Assembly (NCBI GenBank): GCA_946699065.1
Contig: CAMPDV010001725.1
Coordinates: 1 to 64,000 of the forward strand
Length of the DNA: 64,000 nt
DNA from: Loxodes magnus
Taxonomy: Eukaryota; Ciliophora; Karyorelictea; Loxodida; Loxodidae
Reading direction: 5' to 3'
Numbering within the stretch: position 1 is the stretch's first letter; each line of letters begins with the position of its first letter. The notes under the pieces were generated by a model. The model saw only the letters and a program-made list of their open reading frames with translations, did no database searches and was not told the DNA's origin. Below, piece after piece: positions 36,567 to 57,663 of this stretch. A program made the translations under genes and the position numbers.

Positions 36567-37196
36567 AATTCTGTATTATCTGTGGCTATATCCAGTGATT
36601 CAGAGTTCATCGTATCGAGTAGTGCAGATAAGTCGGTGAGACTATGGGACGTCAAGACAGGTACCTGTAAGACCATGAGTGGTCACACTAATTCTGTATT
36701 ATCTGTGGCTATATCCAGTGATTCAGAGTTCATCGTATCGAGTAGTGCAGATAAGTCGGTGAGACTATGGGACGTCAAGACAGGTACCTGTAAGACCATG
36801 AGTGGTCACACTAATTCTGTATTATCTGTGGCTATATCCAGTGATTCAGAGTTCATCGTATCGAGTAGTGCAGATAAGTCGGTGAGACTATGGGACGTCA
36901 AGACAGGTACCTGTAAGACCATGAGTAGTCACACACATTATGTATTATCTGTGGCTATATCCAGTGATTCAGAGTTCATCGTATCGGGAAGTTATGATAA
37001 GACGGTGAGACTATGGGACGTCAAGACAGGTACCTGTAAGACCATGAGTGGTCACACTAATTCTGTATTATCTGTGGCTATGTCCAGTGATTCAGAGTTC
37101 ATCGTATCGGGAAGTTATGATAAGACGGTGAGACTATGGGACGTCAAGACAGGTACCTGTAAGACCATGAGTGGTCACACTAATTCTGTATGATCT

Positions 37197-38054
37197 GTGG
37201 CTATATCCAGTGATTCAGAGTTCATCGTATCGGGAAGTGGAGATAAGACGGTGAGACTATGGGACGTCAAGACAGGTACCTGTAAGACCATGAGTGGTCA
37301 CACTAATTCTGTATTATCTGTGGCTATATCCAGTGATTCAGAGTTCATCGTATCGGGAAGTTATGATAAGACGGTGAGACTATGGGACGTCAAGACAGGT
37401 ACCTGTAAGACCATGAGTGGTCACACTAATTCTGTATTATCTGTGGCTATATCCAGTGATTCAGAGTTCATCGTATCGGGAAGTTATGATAAGACGGTGA
37501 GACTATGGGACGTCAAGACAGGTACCTGTAAGACCATGAGTGGTCACACTAATTCTGTATTATCTGTGGCTATATCCAGTGATTCAGAGTTCATCGTATC
37601 GGGAAGTTATGATAAGACGGTGAGACTATGGGACGTCAAGACAGGTACCTGTAAGACCATGAGTGGTCACACTAATTCTGTATTATCTGTGGCTATATCC
37701 AGTGATTCAGAGTTCATCGTATCGGGAAGTTATGATAAGACGGTGAGACTATGGGACGTCAAGACAGGTACCTGTAAGACCATGAGTAGTCACACACATT
37801 ATGTATTATCTGTGGCTATATCCAGTGATTCAGAGTTCATCGTATCGGGAAGTTATGATAAGACGGTGAGACTATGGGACGTCAAGACAGGTACCTGTAA
37901 GACCATGAGTGGTCACACTATTTCTGTATTATCTGTGGCTATATCCAGTGATTCAGAGTTCATCGTATTGGGAAGTCATGATTATACGGTGAGACTATGG
38001 GACGTCAAGACAGGTACCTGTAAGACCATGAGTGGTCACACTAATTCTGTATGA
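37197..38054 (+). CDS. Open WD40 segment, 7 blades (copy of 33,630 segment)
   Basis: Its translation is identical to the segment 3,567 bp upstream, with the same stops at both ends. Like all others it lacks a distinctive start; the first ATG is the KTMSG methionine. Confidence 0.42.
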   Translation: MAISSDSEFIVSGSGDKTVRLWDVKTGTCKTMSGHTNSVLSVAISSDSEFIVSGSYDKTVRLWDVKTGTCKTMSGHTNSVLSVAISSDSEFIVSGSYDKTVRLWDVKTGTCKTMSGHTNSVLSVAISSDSEFIVSGSYDKTVRLWDVKTGTCKTMSGHTNSVLSVAISSDSEFIVSGSYDKTVRLWDVKTGTCKTMSSHTHYVLSVAISSDSEFIVSGSYDKTVRLWDVKTGTCKTMSGHTISVLSVAISSDSEFIVLGSHDYTVRLWDVKTGTCKTMSGHTNSV

Positions 38055-38057
38055 TCT

Positions 38058-40796
<2,739 letters not shown>

Positions 40797-43220
40797 TCGG
40801 GAAGTTATGATAAGACGGTGAGACTATGGGACGTCAAGACAGGTACCTGTAAGACCATGAGTGGTCACACTAATTATGTATCTGCTGTGGCTATATCCAC
40901 TGATTCAGAGTTCATCGTATCGAGTAGTGCAGATAAGTCGGTGAGACTATGGGACGTCAAGACAGGTACCTGTAAGACCATGAGTGGTCACACTATTTCT
41001 GTATTATCTGTGGCTATATCCAGTGATTCAGAGTTCATCGTATCGGGAAGTTATGATAAGACGGTGAGACTATGGGACGTCAAGACAGGTACCTGTAAGA
41101 CCATGAGTGGTCACACTAATTCTGTATTATCTGTGGCTATATCCAGTGATTCAGAGTTCATCGTATCGGGAAGTTATGATAAGACGGTGAGACTATGGGA
41201 CGTCAAGACAGGTACCTGTAAGACCATGAGTGGTCACACTAATTATGTATCTGCTGTGGCTATATCCACTGATTCAGAGTTCATCGTATCGAGTAGTGCA
41301 GATAAGTCGGTGAGACTATGGGACGTCAAGACAGGTACCTGTAAGACCATGAGTGGTCACACTAATTCTGTATTATCTGTGGCTATATCCAGTGATTCAG
41401 AGTTCATCGTATCGGGAAGTTATGATAAGACGGTGAGACTATGGGACGTCAAGACAGGTACCTGTAAGACCATGAGTGGTCACACTAATTATGTATATGC
41501 TGTGGATATATCCAGTGATTCAGAGTTCATCGTATTGGGAAGTCATGATTATACGGTGAGACTATGGGACGTCAAGACAGGTACCTGTAAGACCATGAGT
41601 GGTCACACTAATTCTGTATTATCTGTGGCTATATCCAGTGATTCAGAGTTCATCGTATCGGGAAGTCATGATTATACGGTGAGACTATGGGACGTCAAGA
41701 CAGGTACCTGTAAGACCATGAGTGGTCACACTAATTCTGTATTATCTGTGGCTATATCCAGTGATTCAGAGTTCATCGTATCGGGAAGTTATGATAAGAC
41801 GGTGAGACTATGGGACGTCAAGACAGGTACCTGTAAGACCATGAGTGGTCACACTAATTCTGTATTATCTGTGGCTATATCCAGTGATTCAGAGTTCATC
41901 GTATCGAGTAGTGCAGATAAGTCGGTGAGACTATGGGACGTCAAGACAGGTACCTGTAAGACCATGAGTGGTCACACTAATTCTGTATTATCTGTGGCTA
42001 TGTCCAGTGATTCAGAGTTCATCGTATCGAGTAGTGCAGATAAGTCGGTGAGACTATGGGACGTCAAGACAGGTACCTGTAAGACCATGAGTAGTCACAC
42101 ACATTATGTATTATCTGTGGCTATATCCAGTGATTCAGAGTTCATCGTATCGGGAAGTTATGATAAGACGGTGAGACTATGGGACGTCAAGACAGGTACC
42201 TGTAAGACCATGAGTGGTCACACTAATTCTGTATTATCTGTGGCTATGTCCAGTGATTCAGAGTTCATCGTATCGGGAAGTTATGATAAGACGGTGAGAC
42301 TATGGGACGTCAAGACAGGTACCTGTAAGACCATGAGTGGTCACACTAATTCTGTATGATCTGTGGCTATATCCAGTGATTCAGAGTTCATCGTATCGGG
42401 AAGTGGAGATAAGACGGTGAGACTATGGGACGTCAAGACAGGTACCTGTAAGACCATGAGTGGTCACACTAATTCTGTATTATCTGTGGCTATATCCAGT
42501 GATTCAGAGTTCATCGTATCGGGAAGTTATGATAAGACGGTGAGACTATGGGACGTCAAGACAGGTACCTGTAAGACCATGAGTGGTCACACTAATTCTG
42601 TATGATCTGTGGCTATGTCCAGTGATTCAGAGTTCATCGTATCGGGAAGTTATGATAAGACGGTGAGACTATGGGACGTCAAGACAGGTACCTGTAAGAC
42701 CATGAGTGGTCACACTATTTCTGTATTATCTGTGGCTATATCCAGTGATTCAGAGTTCATCGTATCGGGAAGTTATGATAAGACGGTGAGACTATGGGAC
42801 GTCAAGACAGGTACCTGTAAGACCATGAGTGGTCACACTAATTCTGTATTATCTGTGGCTATATCCAGTGATTCAGAGTTCATCGTATCGGGAAGTTATG
42901 ATAAGACGGTGAGACTATGGGACGTCAAGACAGGTACCTGTAAGACCATGAGTGGTCACACTAATTCTGTATTATCTGTGGCTATATCCAGTGATTCAGA
43001 GTTCATCGTATCGGGAAGTTATGATAAGACGGTGAGACTATGGGACGTCAAGACAGGTACCTGTAAGACCATGAGTGGTCACACTATTTCTGTATTATCT
43101 GTGGCTATATCCAGTGATTCAGAGTTCATCGTATTGGGAAGTCATGATTATACGGTGAGACTATGGGACGTCAAGACAGGTACCTGTAAGACCATGAGTG
43201 GTCACACTAATTCTGTATGA

Positions 43221-43340
<120 letters not shown>

Positions 43341-43346
43341 TGATCT

Positions 43347-45716
<2,370 letters not shown>

Positions 45717-45803
45717 TTGGGAAGTCATGATTATACGGTGAGACTATGGGACGTCAAGACAGGTACCTGTAAGACCATGAGTGGTCACACTAATTCTGTA
45801 TGA

Positions 45804-45923
<120 letters not shown>

Positions 45924-45929
45924 TGATCT

Positions 45930-48019
<2,090 letters not shown>

Positions 48020-48020
48020 T

Positions 48021-50600
48021 GTGGCTATGTCCAGTGATTCAGAGTTCATCGTATCGGGAAGTTATGATAAGACGGTGAGACTATGGGACGTCAAGACAGG
48101 TACCTGTAAGACCATGAGTGGTCACACTATTTCTGTATTATCTGTGGCTATATCCAGTGATTCAGAGTTCATCGTATCGGGAAGTTATGATAAGACGGTG
48201 AGACTATGGGACGTCAAGACAGGTACCTGTAAGACCATGAGTGGTCACACTAATTCTGTATTATCTGTGGCTATATCCAGTGATTCAGAGTTCATCGTAT
48301 CGGGAAGTTATGATAAGACGGTGAGACTATGGGACGTCAAGACAGGTACCTGTAAGACCATGAGTGGTCACACTAATTCTGTATTATCTGTGGCTATATC
48401 CAGTGATTCAGAGTTCATCGTATCGGGAAGTTATGATAAGACGGTGAGACTATGGGACGTCAAGACAGGTACCTGTAAGACCATGAGTGGTCACACTATT
48501 TCTGTATTATCTGTGGCTATATCCAGTGATTCAGAGTTCATCGTATCGGGAAGTTATGATAAGACGGTGAGACTATGGGACGTCAAGACAGGTACCTGTA
48601 AGACCATGAGTGGTCACACTAATTATGTATCTGCTGTGGCTATATCCACTGATTCAGAGTTCATCGTATCGAGTAGTGCAGATAAGTCGGTGAGACTATG
48701 GGACGTCAAGACAGGTACCTGTAAGACCATGAGTGGTCACACTATTTCTGTATTATCTGTGGCTATATCCAGTGATTCAGAGTTCATCGTATCGGGAAGT
48801 TATGATAAGACGGTGAGACTATGGGACGTCAAGACAGGTACCTGTAAGACCATGAGTGGTCACACTAATTCTGTATTATCTGTGGCTATATCCAGTGATT
48901 CAGAGTTCATCGTATCGGGAAGTTATGATAAGACGGTGAGACTATGGGACGTCAAGACAGGTACCTGTAAGACCATGAGTGGTCACACTAATTCTGTATT
49001 ATCTGTGGCTATATCCAGTGATTCAGAGTTCATCGTATCGGGAAGTTATGATAAGACGGTGAGACTATGGGACGTCAAGACAGGTACCTGTAAGACCATG
49101 AGTGGTCACACTAATTATGTATATGCTGTGGATATATCCAGTGATTCAGAGTTCATCGTATTGGGAAGTCATGATTATACGGTGAGACTATGGGACGTCA
49201 AGACAGGTACCTGTAAGACCATGAGTGGTCACACTAATTCTGTATTATCTGTGGCTATATCCAGTGATTCAGAGTTCATCGTATCGGGAAGTGGAGATAA
49301 TACGGTGAGACTATGGGACGTCAAGACAGGTACCTGTAAGACCATGAGTGGTCACACTAATTCTGTATTATCTGTGGCTATATCCAGTGATTCAGAGTTC
49401 ATCGTATCGGGAAGTTATGATAAGACGGTGAGACTATGGGACGTCAAGACAGGTACCTGTAAGACCATGAGTGGTAACACTAGTTATGTATATGCTGTGG
49501 CTATATCCAGTGATTCAGAGTTCATCGTATCGGGAAGTTATGATAAGACGGTGAGACTATGGGACGTCAAGACAGGTACCTGTAAGACCATGAGTGGTCA
49601 CACTAGTTATGTATATGCTGTGGCTATATCCAGTGATTCAGAGTTCATCGTATTGGGAAGTCATGATTATACGGTGAGACTATGGGACGTCAAGACAGGT
49701 ACCTGTAAGACCATGAGTGGTCACACTAATTCTGTATTATCTGTGGCTATATCCAGTGATTCAGAGTTCATCGTATCGGGAAGTGGAGATAAGACGGTGA
49801 GACTATGGGACGTCAAGACAGGTACCTGTAAGACCATGAGTGGTCACACTAATTCTGTATTATCTGTGGCTATATCCAGTGATTCAGAGTTCATCGTATC
49901 GGGAAGTTATGATAAGACGGTGAGACTATGGGACGTCAAGACAGGTACCTGTAAGACCATGAGTAGTCACACACATTATGTATTATCTGTGGCTATATCC
50001 AGTGATTCAGAGTTCATCGTATCGGGAAGTTATGATAAGACGGTGAGACTATGGGACGTCAAGACAGGTACCTGTAAGACCATGAGTGGTCACACTATTT
50101 CTGTATTATCTGTGGCTATATCCAGTGATTCAGAGTTCATCGTATTGGGAAGTCATGATTATACGGTGAGACTATGGGACGTCAAGACAGGTACCTGTAA
50201 GACCATGAGTGGTCACACTATTTCTGTATTATCTGTGGCTATATCCAGTGATTCAGAGTTCATCGTATTGGGAAGTCATGATTATACGGTGAGACTATGG
50301 GACGTCAAGACAGGTACCTGTAAGACCATGAGTGGTCACACTAATTCTGTATTATCTGTGGCTATATCCAGTGATTCAGAGTTCATCGTATCGGGAAGTT
50401 ATGATAAGACGGTGAGACTATGGGACGTCAAGACAGGTACCTGTAAGACCATGAGTGGTCACACTAATTCTGTATTATCTGTGGCTATATCCAGTGATTC
50501 AGAGTTCATCGTATCGGGAAGTGGAGATAAGACGGTGAGACTATGGGACGTCAAGACAGGTACCTGTAAGACCATGAGTGGTCACACTATTTCTGTATGA
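48021..50600 (+). CDS. Longest open WD40 segment, 21 blades
   Basis: 859 codons between TGA 48,015 and TGA 50,598, the longest frame in the window and exactly 21 blades, numerically three seven-blade propellers. Tips: YDK (AM), YDK (TIS), YDK, YDK, YDK (TIS), ADK-S (NYVSAV), YDK (TIS), YDK, YDK, HDY (NYVYAVD), GDN, YDK, YDK (N-T-SY, VYAV), HDY (SY, VYAV), GDK, YDK, YDK (S-H-T-HY), HDY (TIS), HDY (TIS), YDK, GDK. One GH histidine is Asn (AAC 49,476-49,478). No signal peptide, membrane segment or partner domain is present. If any part of the array is a real conventional CDS this is the best candidate, but its start and stop are the same array-wide TGA variant seen elsewhere. Confidence 0.52.
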   Translation: MAMSSDSEFIVSGSYDKTVRLWDVKTGTCKTMSGHTISVLSVAISSDSEFIVSGSYDKTVRLWDVKTGTCKTMSGHTNSVLSVAISSDSEFIVSGSYDKTVRLWDVKTGTCKTMSGHTNSVLSVAISSDSEFIVSGSYDKTVRLWDVKTGTCKTMSGHTISVLSVAISSDSEFIVSGSYDKTVRLWDVKTGTCKTMSGHTNYVSAVAISTDSEFIVSSSADKSVRLWDVKTGTCKTMSGHTISVLSVAISSDSEFIVSGSYDKTVRLWDVKTGTCKTMSGHTNSVLSVAISSDSEFIVSGSYDKTVRLWDVKTGTCKTMSGHTNSVLSVAISSDSEFIVSGSYDKTVRLWDVKTGTCKTMSGHTNYVYAVDISSDSEFIVLGSHDYTVRLWDVKTGTCKTMSGHTNSVLSVAISSDSEFIVSGSGDNTVRLWDVKTGTCKTMSGHTNSVLSVAISSDSEFIVSGSYDKTVRLWDVKTGTCKTMSGNTSYVYAVAISSDSEFIVSGSYDKTVRLWDVKTGTCKTMSGHTSYVYAVAISSDSEFIVLGSHDYTVRLWDVKTGTCKTMSGHTNSVLSVAISSDSEFIVSGSGDKTVRLWDVKTGTCKTMSGHTNSVLSVAISSDSEFIVSGSYDKTVRLWDVKTGTCKTMSSHTHYVLSVAISSDSEFIVSGSYDKTVRLWDVKTGTCKTMSGHTISVLSVAISSDSEFIVLGSHDYTVRLWDVKTGTCKTMSGHTISVLSVAISSDSEFIVLGSHDYTVRLWDVKTGTCKTMSGHTNSVLSVAISSDSEFIVSGSYDKTVRLWDVKTGTCKTMSGHTNSVLSVAISSDSEFIVSGSGDKTVRLWDVKTGTCKTMSGHTISV

Positions 50601-51833
50601 TCTGTGGCTATATCCAGTGATTCAGAGTTCATCGTATCGGGAAGTGGAGATAAGACGGTGAGACTATGGGACGTCAAGACAGGTACCTGTAAGACCATGA
50701 GTGGTCACACTAATTCTGTATTATCTGTGGCTATGTCCAGTGATTCAGAGTTCATCGTATCGGGAAGTTATGATAAGACGGTGAGACTATGGGACGTCAA
50801 GACAGGTACCTGTAAGACCATGAGTGGTCACACTAATTCTGTATGATCTGTGGCTATATCCAGTGATTCAGAGTTCATCGTATCGGGAAGTGGAGATAAG
50901 ACGGTGAGACTATGGGACGTCAAGACAGGTACCTGTAAGACCATGAGTGGTCACACTAATTCTGTATTATCTGTGGCTATATCCAGTGATTCAGAGTTCA
51001 TCGTATCGGGAAGTTATGATAAGACGGTGAGACTATGGGACGTCAAGACAGGTACCTGTAAGACCATGAGTGGTCACACTAATTCTGTATTATCTGTGGC
51101 TATATCCAGTGATTCAGAGTTCATCGTATCGGGAAGTTATGATAAGACGGTGAGACTATGGGACGTCAAGACAGGTACCTGTAAGACCATGAGTGGTCAC
51201 ACTAATTCTGTATGATCTGTGGCTATATCCAGTGATTCAGAGTTCATCGTATCGGGAAGTTATGATAAGACGGTGAGACTATGGGACGTCAAGACAGGTA
51301 CCTGTAAGACCATGAGTGGTCACACTAATTCTGTATTATCTGTGGCTATGTCCAGTGATTCAGAGTTCATCGTATCGGGAAGTGGAGATAAGACGGTGAG
51401 ACTATGGGACGTCAAGACAGGTACCTGTAAGACCATGAGTGGTCACACTAATTCTGTATTATCTGTGGCTATGTCCAGTGATTCAGAGTTCATCGTATCG
51501 GGAAGTTATGATAAGACGGTGAGACTATGGGACGTCAAGACAGGTACCTGTAAGACCATGAGTGGTCACACTAATTCTGTATGATCTGTGGCTATATCCA
51601 GTGATTCAGAGTTCATCGTATCGGGAAGTGGAGATAAGACGGTGAGACTATGGGACGTCAAGACAGGTACCTGTAAGACCATGAGTGGTCACACTAATTC
51701 TGTATTATCTGTGGCTATATCCAGTGATTCAGAGTTCATCGTATCGGGAAGTTATGATAAGACGGTGAGACTATGGGACGTCAAGACAGGTACCTGTAAG
51801 ACCATGAGTGGTCACACTAATTCTGTATGATCT

Positions 51834-52814
51834 GTGGCTATGTCCAGTGATTCAGAGTTCATCGTATCGGGAAGTTATGATAAGACGGTGAGACTATGGG
51901 ACGTCAAGACAGGTACCTGTAAGACCATGAGTGGTCACACTAATTATGTATCTGCTGTGGCTATATCCACTGATTCAGAGTTCATCGTATCGAGTAGTGC
52001 AGATAAGTCGGTGAGACTATGGGACGTCAAGACAGGTACCTGTAAGACCATGAGTGGTCACACTATTTCTGTATTATCTGTGGCTATATCCAGTGATTCA
52101 GAGTTCATCGTATCGGGAAGTTATGATAAGACGGTGAGACTATGGGACGTCAAGACAGGTACCTGTAAGACCATGAGTGGTCACACTAATTCTGTATTAT
52201 CTGTGGCTATATCCAGTGATTCAGAGTTCATCGTATCGGGAAGTTATGATAAGACGGTGAGACTATGGGACGTCAAGACAGGTACCTGTAAGACCATGAG
52301 TGGTCACACTATTTCTGTATTATCTGTGGCTATATCCAGTGATTCAGAGTTCATCGTATTGGGAAGTCATGATTATACGGTGAGACTATGGGACGTCAAG
52401 ACAGGTACCTGTAAGACCATGAGTGGTCACACTAATTCTGTATTATCTGTGGCTATATCCAGTGATTCAGAGTTCATCGTATCGGGAAGTTATGATAAGA
52501 CGGTGAGACTATGGGACGTCAAGACAGGTACCTGTAAGACCATGAATGGTCACACTAATTCTGTATTATCTGTGGCTATATCCAGTGATTCAGAGTTCAT
52601 CGTATCGGGAAGTTATGATAAGACGGTGAGACTATGGGACGTCAAGACAGGTACCTGTAAGACCATGAGTGGTCACACTAATTCTGTATTATCTGTGGCT
52701 ATATCCAGTGATTCAGAGTTCATCGTATCGGGAAGTTATGATAAGACGGTGAGACTATGGGACGTCAAGACAGGTACCTGTAAGACCATGAGTGGTCACA
52801 CTAATTCTGTATGA
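51834..52814 (+). CDS. Open WD40 segment, 8 blades
   Basis: Tips: YDK (AM), ADK-S (NYVSAV, S-T-D), YDK (TIS), YDK, HDY (TIS), YDK, YDK (after MNGHT), YDK, between TGA 51,828 and TGA 52,812. Ser to Asn in KTMS (near 52,545) marks this lineage and recurs at 61,380. Confidence 0.4.
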   Translation: MAMSSDSEFIVSGSYDKTVRLWDVKTGTCKTMSGHTNYVSAVAISTDSEFIVSSSADKSVRLWDVKTGTCKTMSGHTISVLSVAISSDSEFIVSGSYDKTVRLWDVKTGTCKTMSGHTNSVLSVAISSDSEFIVSGSYDKTVRLWDVKTGTCKTMSGHTISVLSVAISSDSEFIVLGSHDYTVRLWDVKTGTCKTMSGHTNSVLSVAISSDSEFIVSGSYDKTVRLWDVKTGTCKTMNGHTNSVLSVAISSDSEFIVSGSYDKTVRLWDVKTGTCKTMSGHTNSVLSVAISSDSEFIVSGSYDKTVRLWDVKTGTCKTMSGHTNSV

Positions 52815-52817
52815 TCT

Positions 52818-53921
52818 GTGGCTATATCCAGTGATTCAGAGTTCATCGTATCGGGAAGTTATGATAAGACGGTGAGACTATGGGACGTCAAGACAGGTAC
52901 CTGTAAGACCATGAGTGGTCACACTAATTCTGTATTATCTGTGGCTATATCCAGTGATTCAGAGTTCATCGTATCGAGTAGTGCAGATAAGTCGGTGAGA
53001 CTATGGGACGTCAAGACAGGTACCTGTAAGACCATGAGTGGTCACACTAATTCTGTATTATCTGTGGCTATATCCAGTGATTCAGAGTTCATCGTATCGG
53101 GAAGTTATGATAAGACGGTGAGACTATGGGACGTCAAGACAGGTACCTGTAAGACCATGAGTGGTCACACTAATTCTGTATTATCTGTGGCTATATCCAG
53201 TGATTCAGAGTTCATCGTATCGGGAAGTTATGATTATACGGTGAGACTATGGGACGTCAAGACAGGTACCTGTAAGACCATGAGTGGTCACACTAATTAT
53301 GTATATGCTGTGGATATATCCAGTGATTCAGAGTTCATCGTATTGGGAAGTCATGATTATACGGTGAGACTATGGGACGTCAAGACAGGTACCTGTAAGA
53401 CCATGAATGGTCACACTAATTCTGTATTATCTGTGGCTATATCCAGTGATTCAGAGTTCATCGTATCGGGAAGTTATGATAAGACGGTGAGACTATGGGA
53501 CGTCAAGACAGGTACCTGTAAGACCATGAGTGGTCACACTAATTCTGTATTATCTGTGGCTATATCCAGTGATTCAGAGTTCATCGTATCGGGAAGTTAT
53601 GATAAGACGGTGAGACTATGGGACGTCAAGACAGGTACCTGTAAGACCATGAGTGGTCACACTAATTCTGTATTATCTGTGGCTATATCCAGTGATTCAG
53701 AGTTCATCGTATCGGGAAGTTATGATAAGACGGTGAGACTATGGGACGTCAAGACAGGTACCTGTAAGACCATGAGTGGTCACACTATTTCTGTATTATC
53801 TGTGGCTATATCCAGTGATTCAGAGTTCATCGTATTGGGAAGTCATGATTATACGGTGAGACTATGGGACGTCAAGACAGGTACCTGTAAGACCATGAGT
53901 GGTCACACTAATTCTGTATGA
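52818..53921 (+). CDS. Open WD40 segment, 9 blades
   Basis: Tips: YDK, ADK-S, YDK, YDY, HDY (NYVYAVD), YDK (after MNGHT), YDK, YDK, HDY (TIS), between TGA 52,812 and TGA 53,919. Part of it, from YDY to the MNGHT unit, is copied 18 units further on near 55,440-55,640. Confidence 0.42.
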   Translation: MAISSDSEFIVSGSYDKTVRLWDVKTGTCKTMSGHTNSVLSVAISSDSEFIVSSSADKSVRLWDVKTGTCKTMSGHTNSVLSVAISSDSEFIVSGSYDKTVRLWDVKTGTCKTMSGHTNSVLSVAISSDSEFIVSGSYDYTVRLWDVKTGTCKTMSGHTNYVYAVDISSDSEFIVLGSHDYTVRLWDVKTGTCKTMNGHTNSVLSVAISSDSEFIVSGSYDKTVRLWDVKTGTCKTMSGHTNSVLSVAISSDSEFIVSGSYDKTVRLWDVKTGTCKTMSGHTNSVLSVAISSDSEFIVSGSYDKTVRLWDVKTGTCKTMSGHTISVLSVAISSDSEFIVLGSHDYTVRLWDVKTGTCKTMSGHTNSV

Positions 53922-54101
53922 TCTGTGGCTATGTCCAGTGATTCAGAGTTCATCGTATCGGGAAGTTATGATAAGACGGTGAGACTATGGGACGTCAAGA
54001 CAGGTACCTGTAAGACCATGAGTAGTCACACTAATTATGTATTATCTGTGGCTATGTCCAGTGATTCAGAGTTCATCGTATCGGGAAGTTATGATTAAAC
54101 G

Positions 54102-55028
54102 GTGAGACTATGGGACGTCAAGACAGGTACCTGTAAGACCATGAGTAGTCACACTAATTATGTATTATCTGTGGCTATATCCAGTGATTCAGAGTTCATC
54201 GTATCGGGAAGTTATGATAAGACGGTGAGACTATGGGACGTCAAGACAGGTACCTGTAAGACCATGAGTGGTCACACTAATTCTGTATTATCTGTGGCTA
54301 TATCCAGTGATTCAGAGTTCATCGTATCGGGAAGTTATGATAAGACGGTGAGACTATGGGACGTCAAGACAGGTACCTGTAAGACCATGAGTGGTCACAC
54401 TATTTCTGTATTATCTGTGGCTATATCCAGTGATTCAGAGTTCATCGTATTGGGAAGTCATGATTATACGGTGAGACTATGGGACGTCAAGACAGGTACC
54501 TGTAAGACCATGAGTGGTCACACTAATTCTGTATTATCTGTGGCTATATCCAGTGATTCAGAGTTCATCGTATCGGGAAGTTATGATAAGACGGTGAGAC
54601 TATGGGACGTCAAGACAGGTACCTGTAAGACCATGAGTGGTCACACTAATTCTGTATTATCTGTGGCTATATCCAGTGATTCAGAGTTCATCGTATCGGG
54701 AAGTTATGATAAGACGGTGAGACTATGGGACGTCAAGACAGGTACCTGTAAGACCATGAGTGGTCACACTAATTATGTATATGCTGTGGATATATCCAGT
54801 GATTCAGAGTTCATCGTATTGGGAAGTCATGATTATACGGTGAGACTATGGGACGTCAAGACAGGTACCTGTAAGACCATGAGTGGTCACACTAATTCTG
54901 TATTATCTGTGGCTATATCCAGTGATTCAGAGTTCATCGTATCGGGAAGTTATGATAAGACGGTGAGACTATGGGACGTCAAGACAGGTACCTGTAAGAC
55001 CATGAGTGGTCACACTAATTCTGTATGA
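54102..55028 (+). CDS. Open WD40 segment, about 7.5 blades after TAA
   Basis: It begins in mid-blade after TAA 54,096 at the tip codon and runs to TGA 55,026. Tips: YDK (S-H-T-NY), YDK, HDY (TIS), YDK, YDK, HDY (NYVYAVD), YDK. The nominal GTG start encodes the Val of TVRLWD, which shows that the start is an artefact of the upstream stop. Confidence 0.38.
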   Translation: MRLWDVKTGTCKTMSSHTNYVLSVAISSDSEFIVSGSYDKTVRLWDVKTGTCKTMSGHTNSVLSVAISSDSEFIVSGSYDKTVRLWDVKTGTCKTMSGHTISVLSVAISSDSEFIVLGSHDYTVRLWDVKTGTCKTMSGHTNSVLSVAISSDSEFIVSGSYDKTVRLWDVKTGTCKTMSGHTNSVLSVAISSDSEFIVSGSYDKTVRLWDVKTGTCKTMSGHTNYVYAVDISSDSEFIVLGSHDYTVRLWDVKTGTCKTMSGHTNSVLSVAISSDSEFIVSGSYDKTVRLWDVKTGTCKTMSGHTNSV

Positions 55029-55216
55029 TCTGTGGCTATATCCAGTGATTCAGAGTTCATCGTATCGGGAAGTTATGATAAGACGGTGAGACTATGGGAC
55101 GTCAAGACAGGTACCTGTAAGACCATGAGTGGTCACACTAATTCTGTATTATCTGTGGCTATATCCAGTGATTCAGAGTTCATCGTATCGGGAAGTTATG
55201 ATAAGACGGTGAGACT

Positions 55217-56134
55217 ATGGACGTCAAGACAGGTACCTGTAAGACCATGAGTGGTCACACACATTATGTATATGCTGTGGCTATATCCAGTGATTCAGAG
55301 TTCATCGTATCGGGAAGTTATGATAAGACGGTGAGACTATGGGACGTCAAGACAGGTACCTGTAAGACCATGAGTGGTCACACTAATTCTGTATTATCTG
55401 TGGCTATATCCAGTGATTCAGAGTTCATCGTATCGGGAAGTTATGATTATACGGTGAGACTATGGGACGTCAAGACAGGTACCTGTAAGACCATGAGTGG
55501 TCACACTAATTATGTATATGCTGTGGATATATCCAGTGATTCAGAGTTCATCGTATTGGGAAGTCATGATTATACGGTGAGACTATGGGACGTCAAGACA
55601 GGTACCTGTAAGACCATGAATGGTCACACTAATTCTGTATTATCTGTGGCTATATCCAGTGATTCAGAGTTCATCGTATCGGGAAGTTATGATAAGACGG
55701 TGAGACTATGGGACGTCAAGACAGGTACCTGTAAGACCATGAGTGGTCACACTAATTCTGTATTATCTGTGGCTATATCCAGTGATTCAGAGTTCATCGT
55801 ATCGGGAAGTTATGATAAGACGGTGAGACTATGGGACGTCAAGACAGGTACCTGTAAGACCATGAGTGGTCACACTAATTCTGTATTATCTGTGGCTATA
55901 TCCAGTGATTCAGAGTTCATCGTATCGGGAAGTTATGATAAGACGGTGAGACTATGGGACGTCAAGACAGGTACCTGTAAGACCATGAGTGGTCACACTA
56001 TTTCTGTATTATCTGTGGCTATATCCAGTGATTCAGAGTTCATCGTATCGGGAAGTTATGATAAGACGGTGAGACTATGGGACGTCAAGACAGGTACCTG
56101 TAAGACCATGAGTGGTCACACTAATTCTGTATGA
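55217..56134 (+). CDS. Open WD40 segment, about 7.5 blades after a 1-base deletion
   Basis: At 55,218-55,220 CTATGGGACG is CTATGGACG, so the upstream frame ends in TSRQVPVRP while this one opens with M-DVKTG. Tips: YDK (HY, VYAV), YDY, HDY (NYVYAVD), YDK (after MNGHT), YDK, YDK, YDK (TIS). Restoring one G would fuse it with 55,032-55,250, so the split is probably an indel artefact. Confidence 0.4.
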   Translation: MDVKTGTCKTMSGHTHYVYAVAISSDSEFIVSGSYDKTVRLWDVKTGTCKTMSGHTNSVLSVAISSDSEFIVSGSYDYTVRLWDVKTGTCKTMSGHTNYVYAVDISSDSEFIVLGSHDYTVRLWDVKTGTCKTMNGHTNSVLSVAISSDSEFIVSGSYDKTVRLWDVKTGTCKTMSGHTNSVLSVAISSDSEFIVSGSYDKTVRLWDVKTGTCKTMSGHTNSVLSVAISSDSEFIVSGSYDKTVRLWDVKTGTCKTMSGHTISVLSVAISSDSEFIVSGSYDKTVRLWDVKTGTCKTMSGHTNSV

Positions 56135-56137
56135 TCT

Positions 56138-57610
<1,473 letters not shown>

Positions 57611-57663
57611 CTGTGGCTATATCCAGTGATTCAGAGTTCATCGTATTGGGAAGTCATGATTAT

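Larger units (their letters stand above)
49794..55165 (+). repeat. Large duplication R5, copy 1 (at least 5.37 kb)
   Basis: It is repeated at 58,629-64,000 with a constant offset of 8,835 bp. That is not a multiple of 123 because the scrambled patches lie between the copies. TGA and TAA positions (50,598; 50,844; 51,213; 51,582; 51,828; 52,812; 53,919; TAA 54,096; 55,026), the two MNGHT units (52,545 and 53,406) and all translations agree. I saw no difference inside it. Confidence 0.92.
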
